Of a DNA stretch of 10,879 nt, positions 6,923-10,879 are shown piece by piece (position 1 is the stretch's first letter; every line of letters starts with the position of its first letter). The DNA comes from an uncultured Oscillospiraceae bacterium (GTDB taxonomy: Bacteria > Bacillota > Clostridia > Oscillospirales > Oscillospiraceae): assembly GCA_910584805.1 (NCBI GenBank), contig CAJUCB010000024.1, positions 14,394 through 25,272 on the forward strand. Direction: 5' to 3'. Below the pieces are notes generated by a model, which saw only the letters and a list, made by a program, of their open reading frames with translations, did not search any database and was not told the DNA's origin. A program made the position numbers and the translations under genes.

Positions 6923-7027
6923 GGGTGTCGGATGCTGGTGGATTTTGGGTGTAGCGCGACGAGATTTTTGAGAAAAGCGGACAGGATAAATGAGAAAAAA
7001 TAGCCCCGTTCTTAGAAGTAAATCCGA

Positions 7028-7070
7028 GGCCGCTCACTTGCGCCGACCGCCCCCGACGAGGGGAGCGGCC
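7028..7070. repeat. GC-rich inverted repeat in the junction
   Basis: GGCCGCTC at 7028-7035 and GAGCGGCC at 7063-7070 form a perfect 8-bp stem around 27 bases. CCCC/GGGG at 7051-7063 can pair inside in a competing fold. TTGC in the loop could also pair with GCAA downstream (near 7074), and CCGCCC with GGGCGG (near 7080), giving pseudoknot-like alternatives. Confidence 0.45.
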
Positions 7071-7100
7071 CGAGCAAGAGGGCGGGCTTTTTAAGGCCCC

Positions 7101-7128
7101 GGGAGGAGCGGCTTTTGCCGCCCCTCCC
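7101..7128 (-). terminator. Hairpin ending the phage-like operon
   Basis: A 12-bp stem with an AAAA loop (minus-strand sense) begins 27 bases after the stop of the CBM gene. One position is a G-U pair on the minus-strand RNA but an A/C mismatch on the plus-strand RNA, so the structure favours the minus transcript. No U-run follows directly, so it may act as a 3'-end stabiliser instead of a true intrinsic terminator. Confidence 0.5.
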
Positions 7129-7154
7129 TTGCCTTTTGCGCTGCTATAGGGTAG

Positions 7155-7694
7155 TTACTCCCCCGGCTCCTCCGAGGGCACGTCCTGGGGCTCCTGGGGG
7201 GCTTCCTGGGGCTCCGGCTCACTGTACTCGGCCCAGCCATAGACGCCGGGCTCCCATACGTTGCCGTCTGCCTCGGAGACCCACTTCTTCCCGTTGTGAG
7301 AGACCTTCGAGCCCGCCTCATAGGCGTCATGCGCTCCGATAGGCTGAACCCACTCCGGGAACTCCTCGAGCGGGTTGCCGATGCGCGTCCACATCGAGGG
7401 CGTCTCCGAGGGCTTGCGGTTCTGCCCGGCGTCGGTGACGTCGTGGATGGAGCGGTAGAGCTGGCCCTCGTCCAGGACGATGTCGCCCTTCTTGCCCCTC
7501 CAAAACTCGCTCCACTGGACAAAAAGGTCGGGGTGCTCCGAGATCGTGGTCTCGTCGAACTGTTCCTCCTGGGCCATCTTGACGAACATGAGCGCCGCGA
7601 CCTCCTGGGCCGAGGTGTTGCGTCGGGCCTCCTTCTGGATGTCGGAGACGGGCCGGGGCGGTGTCAAATACTTAATTCCGTTTTGCTCACTCAT
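7155..7694 (-). CDS. Phage-tail-associated protein with chitin-binding-type (CBM5/12-like) modules
   Basis: The 179-residue protein has an N-terminal helical part (1-60; SAQEVAALMFVKMAQEEQ). A probable degenerate CBM5/12-like module follows at about 70-104 (VLDEGQLYRSIHDVT, then PSETPSMWTRIG). A clearer module spans about 115-154: WVQPIGAHDAYEAGSKVSHN, then GKKWVS, NVWEPG and YGW, whose aromatic residues are those used for sugar binding. The C-terminus is a Pro/Glu/Gln-rich tail. Proteins of this layout sit next to tail-fibre genes in Firmicutes phages, where they are thought to help bind surface glycans. Its ATG overlaps the stop of the target gene (ATGA), with GGAGGT 8 bases upstream, so translation is probably coupled. 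There is no signal peptide, as expected for a virion protein. Confidence 0.8.
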   Translation of the reverse strand: MSEQNGIKYLTPPRPVSDIQKEARRNTSAQEVAALMFVKMAQEEQFDETTISEHPDLFVQWSEFWRGKKGDIVLDEGQLYRSIHDVTDAGQNRKPSETPSMWTRIGNPLEEFPEWVQPIGAHDAYEAGSKVSHNGKKWVSEADGNVWEPGVYGWAEYSEPEPQEAPQEPQDVPSEEPGE

Positions 7695-9547
7695 TCAAAA
7701 GCACCTCCGAAGCCGGAGACGGAGACCTCTCCGTCATACCCCTCATTCTTGACGAGCTTGAAGCGGACGTTCACGCCCCACTTGTCCGCTGTCTTCGTCG
7801 TGTTGGTGAAGTTGTAGACCCGATTGAGGAAAACCATCGCCGTGATGTCCTCCCACGTCGGAACCTCGTCAAAGGCGTTGTTGCAAGCCTCCACGAGGAC
7901 GGTCGAGCCTTCTGTCTTCCATGTGGGCGTGATGAGGATTTTAGAGGCCCTCGCGTCGGTCTCCTCGGGGGCCGCGAGCTGGAACTCGATGACCTTCTCG
8001 TCCTTGGAGAAGTTCCAGACCCTCACACTCGTCGCAAAGTTGCCGTCGACGGCCTCGACCCGGAGCTGATGGGCCCCGTTGGTGAGGGTGAGCCATTCAG
8101 CCCGCGAGAGCTCGATCGTCTCGGTCTGCCCGAGGGTCGCCTGATAGCTTCTAATCTGCTTATTGTCCACGAACTCGGTGACGACCACATTGTCGCCCTC
8201 GACGTCGGTGACAGTGTACTCCTCGGCAAAGCTCCCCGTTTGAAGCCCGAGGTCGGTGTCTTGCCCGGAGATGCTCGGTGCGGAGTTGGTACGCTTGAAG
8301 GTGACGCGGCGGTAGGCCGTGCCGCCCTTTCCGTCCGTGACGGTGATCTTGAGAGTGTTGACCGAATTGAGGCCCAGGTTGTAGAGCTGCTCCGCCGTGA
8401 TGGAGATGGAGAGCGTCTCACCCTTCGGGGCGTTGTTGATCGTGCGGATTTCCCGATCGTTGAGCTCCTCCTTGACGGTGAGGGTGTCCCCGTCCGCGTC
8501 GTTGACCGTGTACTGGTAGGAGAAGGCGAGGTTCTTGTCGCCCAGGTTGCCATCGACGCCGGAGATCGTCGGGGCCGAGTTCGTCCGGGTGAATGTCCAT
8601 GTCCGGGTCGCCGTTCCGCCTTGCCCATCCGTGACGACGACCTTGACCGTGTGCTTGCCGAGGCTCAATTCGTCGACTGGAACAGATATACTATTTTTCA
8701 ATTTTCGCGTCGGGGCGAACGACTTCGTCGTTCGCCCATCAATCGACTCCGTCGCCGTCAAGACGTCGCCGGAGTCGGCGTCGTCGACCGTGTACTCGAT
8801 TGTAAAATTGCTGTTCTTATCACCTAAATCGCGGTTACTGTCAGAGATCAGAGGGTCAGTGTTCAGAATTTCAAGGACGGGGCGAAAACCGACGTTCACG
8901 TGCCGAGTCGTAGCATCGTTGTCGTTCCAGTAGCGGGCCGAGGGATACCCCCAAACCGCACGATACGACGAATTTCCAGAATATACCTCTTGACACCACG
9001 AATACACGCCCATCCAATTCCAAAATTGATTGTGTGTACTCCCCTTGTCGGTGCTGTTGAGTGTGCTGTCCAGGTCGGAGGAAAGAGGGGCCGGGAGCCC
9101 GGAGATAACCTCCTCGCGGGTGGTGAACCTGTCCCACTCGTTATTGGTGGGTGTTCCTCCCGAGTACCAGTCGGACGTCCGGGGGCCTGTGCCGCCTGTG
9201 AGGACGCGGCATTTATATTTTGCCCCGTCGATGGTGACGGTCTTCCCTGTGATGTAGCCTTGCTCATTCAGATCATTCCATGAGACAGAAACGAGGATGA
9301 CCCGGTCGCAAATGAGGAGGGTCTTGCTGCCGTCCTTGATCTTGTGCCATTGGAGACGGTTCGCGGCGACGCTTGGCGTGTTGCCGAGGGTGTAGTTCGC
9401 CATGCTGCCGGACATCTGCGGGATGTCGCCCGAGCCACTCCCGGAGTATGGGTCTGCGTCAGGCCGCCACGGCTTTGTGGGCCGTTTGAGAATTGTACCG
9501 TTGTTGTAGAACCCGCCGAGCTGCACGGTTCCGAGATATTGCGCCAT
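7691..9547 (-). CDS. DGR target: tail-fibre-like protein, C-type-lectin-like domain plus three Ig-like repeats
   Basis: The 618-residue protein starts at ATG 9547 (MAQYLGTVQLGG), chosen for its GGAAGGAGA ribosome site; an in-frame upstream ATG at 9616 lacks one. Residues 1-228 resemble phage DGR target proteins with a C-type-lectin/FGE-like fold: VSVSWNDLNEQGYITGKTVTI, NEWDRF, FWNWMGVYSWCQE, and the ending VNVGFRPVLEIL. The variable region lies about 186-222. Three Ig- or cadherin-like repeats follow (about 229-325, 326-424, 425-515). The first two share DLGDKN or NLGDKN, VTDGxGGTA and RTNSAP; the third opens TDLGLQTGSF. A distinct C-terminal domain covers 516-618. It is probably a receptor-binding tail or baseplate protein diversified by the upstream reverse transcriptase. 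The gene overlaps the RT gene by 89 bases and the CBM gene by 4. Confidence 0.85.
   Translation of the reverse strand: MAQYLGTVQLGGFYNNGTILKRPTKPWRPDADPYSGSGSGDIPQMSGSMANYTLGNTPSVAANRLQWHKIKDGSKTLLICDRVILVSVSWNDLNEQGYITGKTVTIDGAKYKCRVLTGGTGPRTSDWYSGGTPTNNEWDRFTTREEVISGLPAPLSSDLDSTLNSTDKGSTHNQFWNWMGVYSWCQEVYSGNSSYRAVWGYPSARYWNDNDATTRHVNVGFRPVLEILNTDPLISDSNRDLGDKNSNFTIEYTVDDADSGDVLTATESIDGRTTKSFAPTRKLKNSISVPVDELSLGKHTVKVVVTDGQGGTATRTWTFTRTNSAPTISGVDGNLGDKNLAFSYQYTVNDADGDTLTVKEELNDREIRTINNAPKGETLSISITAEQLYNLGLNSVNTLKITVTDGKGGTAYRRVTFKRTNSAPSISGQDTDLGLQTGSFAEEYTVTDVEGDNVVVTEFVDNKQIRSYQATLGQTETIELSRAEWLTLTNGAHQLRVEAVDGNFATSVRVWNFSKDEKVIEFQLAAPEETDARASKILITPTWKTEGSTVLVEACNNAFDEVPTWEDITAMVFLNRVYNFTNTTKTADKWGVNVRFKLVKNEGYDGEVSVSGFGGAFE
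8882..8992 (-). other. Probable DGR variable region (VR) in the target gene
   Basis: This stretch encodes about residues 186-222, from CQEVYS through SARYWNDNDATTRHVNV to GFRP. Codons TAT, CCC, TAC, GAC, GAT, ACT and CAC at Y195, P202, Y206, D209, D211, T214 and H217 are each reachable from AAC or AAT by changing only A's, and TGG at W199 from AGG. AAC or AAT remains at N192, N208, N210 and N219. This is what adenine-specific mutagenesis by a DGR would leave. The fixed frame around it (R-A-V, G-Y, S-A-R, W-N, VGFRP) is the scaffold typical of lectin-fold targets. The 3' end with GTCGGTTTTCGCCCC is the place where the invariant initiation (IMH) sequence would sit. No TR copy was found in the window, so this is an inference. 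Confidence 0.65.
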
Positions 9548-10718
9548 ATGGGAGCTCTCCTTCCACTTTAATCCAGCGGTAGGGCGCGAATATCTTCTTC
9601 GCGAGGTTGTAGGCACTCGCCCAGCGGGCGAAGCCGAGCCAGGAGTTCACCTCTTGCTGTATCTCCTCGCGCGTCTTCTTGCCCTCCCGGAGCTTCGCGA
9701 TCATGGCCTTTACTCGCCGCTTCTCCCGCCGCTTGGACGTGGTGCGGAGCTCGAGATGGGTCGCCTTGATCTTGTAGCCGTAGGCGTTCACACCCTGCCG
9801 CAGATAGAATATTTTGGTCTTGCTGTTGAGGTCGAGATGCAGCCGTTCCTTGACGAACTGCCTGATCTTAGCAAGCCACTCCCTCGCGGTCTCTTTGCTC
9901 GGCGCAATGATGATGATGTCGTCCATGTACCGGGTATAGAGCTTTACTCCGAGGAAGCGGATGCAATATTGATCGACTTCGTTGAGCACGATGTTCGCGA
10001 AGTCCTGAGAGCTGACATTCCCCAGGGGGATGCCCGTCTCTCCCTCCGGGCTCGAGTCGATCACTTTGCAAAGAAGCCGATGAAAGCGGAGGAGGTCTTC
10101 ATAGAGCTCCGGGCGCTTCTTCTTTAGCTTCTTGAACCGCTTCACAAGGAGCTGTTTCAGCACTTGGCGGTCGATTGAGTAAAAATACTTTTTGACATCG
10201 AGCTTAATGACGGCGGCGTCTTCGCCCCACTTCATCCGGGCGACCCTCATGTCATGCTGCACGTTGAACGCGGCCCGGATGGGGCCCCTTCCGTACTGAC
10301 ACGCAAAAGAACGGTCAACGAACACGGGCCGGAAAATGCTTTGCAGTTCCTCATGAATGGCAAGCTGGACAATCTTGTCCCGGAGCTGTGGAATGTTGAG
10401 GCTCCGCGTCTTTGGCTCCGTGATCGTCTTATGCCGATATGGGCCCGGCCTGTATTCCTTTTGACGCTGGGCGGGGTCTGGCCTTACCTCGATGGCCTTG
10501 AGCGCCCGCCATAGCTCGACGTTGTTGACCTCGGAGAGGAGGTCGTATGTGACCGCCTCCCGGGTATATTTGCGCTTGCCCCGTAGGGCTTGCTTGTAGC
10601 CGTCCTCTATCCGTTCCCACCCGACGGCATCCTCGTACTTTGCCGGAGGGGGCGGAGGCGGGATATAGGGCTTTTTTGTTTCCCTCGTGGTGAGGTGTAA
10701 AATGGGGTACTTCGTCAT
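9459..10718 (-). CDS. Diversity-generating retroelement reverse transcriptase
   Basis: The protein is 419 residues from the ATG at 10718, chosen because AAAGGA lies 8 bases upstream; the ATG at 10727 overlaps that site. After a Pro-rich N-terminus (PPPPPP near 21) come RT motifs: YRPGPYRHKTITEPKTR (about 89-105), IKLDVKKYFYSID with a catalytic Asp (161-173), GIPLGNVSSQDFANIVLNEVD (219-239) and YMDD (264-267). A thumb-like end follows (SWLGFARWASAYNLAKKIF, about 349-367). SQ in place of the SP seen in retron and group II intron enzymes marks the DGR class. There is no maturase X, HNH endonuclease or RNase H domain. In this family the RT copies an RNA template repeat with errors at adenines, and the cDNA replaces the variable region of the target gene. 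The last 29 or so codons overlap the target gene. Confidence 0.88.
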   Translation of the reverse strand: MTKYPILHLTTRETKKPYIPPPPPPAKYEDAVGWERIEDGYKQALRGKRKYTREAVTYDLLSEVNNVELWRALKAIEVRPDPAQRQKEYRPGPYRHKTITEPKTRSLNIPQLRDKIVQLAIHEELQSIFRPVFVDRSFACQYGRGPIRAAFNVQHDMRVARMKWGEDAAVIKLDVKKYFYSIDRQVLKQLLVKRFKKLKKKRPELYEDLLRFHRLLCKVIDSSPEGETGIPLGNVSSQDFANIVLNEVDQYCIRFLGVKLYTRYMDDIIIIAPSKETAREWLAKIRQFVKERLHLDLNSKTKIFYLRQGVNAYGYKIKATHLELRTTSKRREKRRVKAMIAKLREGKKTREEIQQEVNSWLGFARWASAYNLAKKIFAPYRWIKVEGELPYGAISRNRAARRVLQQRYNSQTAHKAVAA

Positions 10719-10752
10719 GCGTGGCATCCTTTCTTGTTAGATCGGCTTGGCA

Positions 10753-10783
10753 CTACAGACGCGGGCTTCTGCCCACATTGTAG
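10753..10783 (-). repeat. Hairpin upstream of the RT gene
   Basis: An outer stem CTACA/TGTAG and an inner stem GTGGGC/GCCCGC with an AGAA loop (minus-strand sense) form a two-part hairpin. The inner stem has one G-U pair on the minus-strand RNA but a C/A mismatch on the plus-strand RNA, so it favours the transcript that reads into the RT gene. It begins 34 bases upstream of the RT start codon. Confidence 0.45.
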
Positions 10784-10878
10784 ACTCTGCTCCGCCTCCC
10801 AATACGAGAGGGCGGGCGGGGCTTTGTCACTGTTTTTACGCCGTCAAAGACAAGGCGAAGGATTACCTCTCCCTTGAA
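10753..10878 (-). CDS. Possible 3' end of an upstream gene (partial)
   Basis: One minus-strand frame is open from the window edge to a TAG at 10753-10755. It encodes about 41 residues beginning FKGEVILRLVFDG and becoming Arg/Pro-rich. The first part looks protein-like; the second does not. The other two frames stop early. It does not resemble the four-helix Avd protein of DGRs. It may be a real tail or chance in GC-rich DNA. Confidence 0.25.
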   Translation of the reverse strand, partial: FKGEVILRLVFDGVKTVTKPRPPSRIGRRSRVYNVGRSPRL

Positions 10879-10879
10879 G

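Larger units (their letters stand above)
6923..7154. other. Gene-free junction between host genes and the phage-like module
   Basis: No coding frame is supported here. The left half (6930-7020) is plain and fairly A-rich. The right half (7026-7130) is very GC-rich and holds several hairpins. No tRNA, integrase or obvious duplicated attachment core is visible. Confidence 0.5.
10728..10879. other. Leader upstream of the RT gene
   Basis: No complete gene is present. The minus strand holds a possible coding tail ending at 10753 and a hairpin at 10753-10783. In known DGRs the template RNA often lies directly upstream of the RT gene, so this stretch could be its 3' spacer, but no TR sequence is visible in it. 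Confidence 0.35.

Noticed and set aside
9459..10718. Group II intron maturase or retron RT
   Set aside because: The SQ motif, the lack of X, HNH or RNase H domains, the absence of intron-like ends and the lectin-type target next door all favour a DGR.
10838..10878. Possible template repeat fragment: a run with CGCCTTGTCTTTGA (minus sense) resembles CGCCCCGTCCTTGA at the end of the variable region
   Set aside because: The match is short (11 of 14), the differences are at C/T and not at A positions, and the sequence before it does not align with the variable region.
1..10879. CRISPR array, tRNA, rRNA or insertion sequence
   Set aside because: No regular direct repeats with spacers, no tRNA-like cloverleaf, no transposase frame and no terminal inverted repeats were seen.

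Overview
The window looks like GC-rich chromosomal DNA of a Gram-positive gut-type Clostridia, probably Oscillospiraceae and Flavonifractor-like. This is inferred from three secreted proteins with S-layer homology (SLH) modules, strong AGGAGG ribosome sites, sigma-A promoters and GC-rich codon use; no rRNA or marker gene fixes the species. It falls into two parts: host accessory chromosome (1 to about 6,960) and a phage-like module carrying a diversity-generating retroelement (DGR; about 7,000 to 10,879).

Host part. After the tail of an unknown gene comes an SLH surface protein (111-1283, +). It faces a short ArsR-type regulator (1360-1866, -) across a shared terminator. The regulator diverges from tadA (1935-2462, +), the tRNA adenosine deaminase. 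Six bases after tadA begins a 733-residue exported protein with eight Ca-binding DxDxDG repeats and three C-terminal SLH modules; a strong promoter for it lies inside the 3' end of tadA. A terminator follows, then two similar small two-helix membrane proteins (4964-5443, +) with their own terminator. On the minus strand are a 43-codon gene (5622-5753), with its own promoter and a palindrome over the start of transcription, and a 339-residue exported SLH protein (5837-6856) with a strong promoter.

Phage-like part, all on the minus strand and read from 10,879 towards 7,155: a reverse transcriptase (RT) with the DGR-type SQ motif and YMDD; a 618-residue tail-fibre-like target protein with an N-terminal C-type-lectin-like domain followed by three Ig-like repeats; and a 179-residue protein with chitin-binding-type (CBM5/12-like) modules. 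The RT and target genes overlap by 89 bases, and the target and CBM genes share an ATGA. In the target, a run of codons about residues 186-222 is what adenine-specific mutagenesis of AAC/AAT codons would give, so it is the probable variable region (VR). The matching template repeat (TR) and any Avd gene are not in the window and probably lie beyond 10,879. The likely joint function is diversification of a phage receptor-binding or adhesion protein displayed on the tail.

The two parts meet in a gene-free stretch of about 300 bases (6,857-7,154) holding one host promoter and several GC-rich hairpins. No integrase, lysis gene or clear attachment site is visible there.
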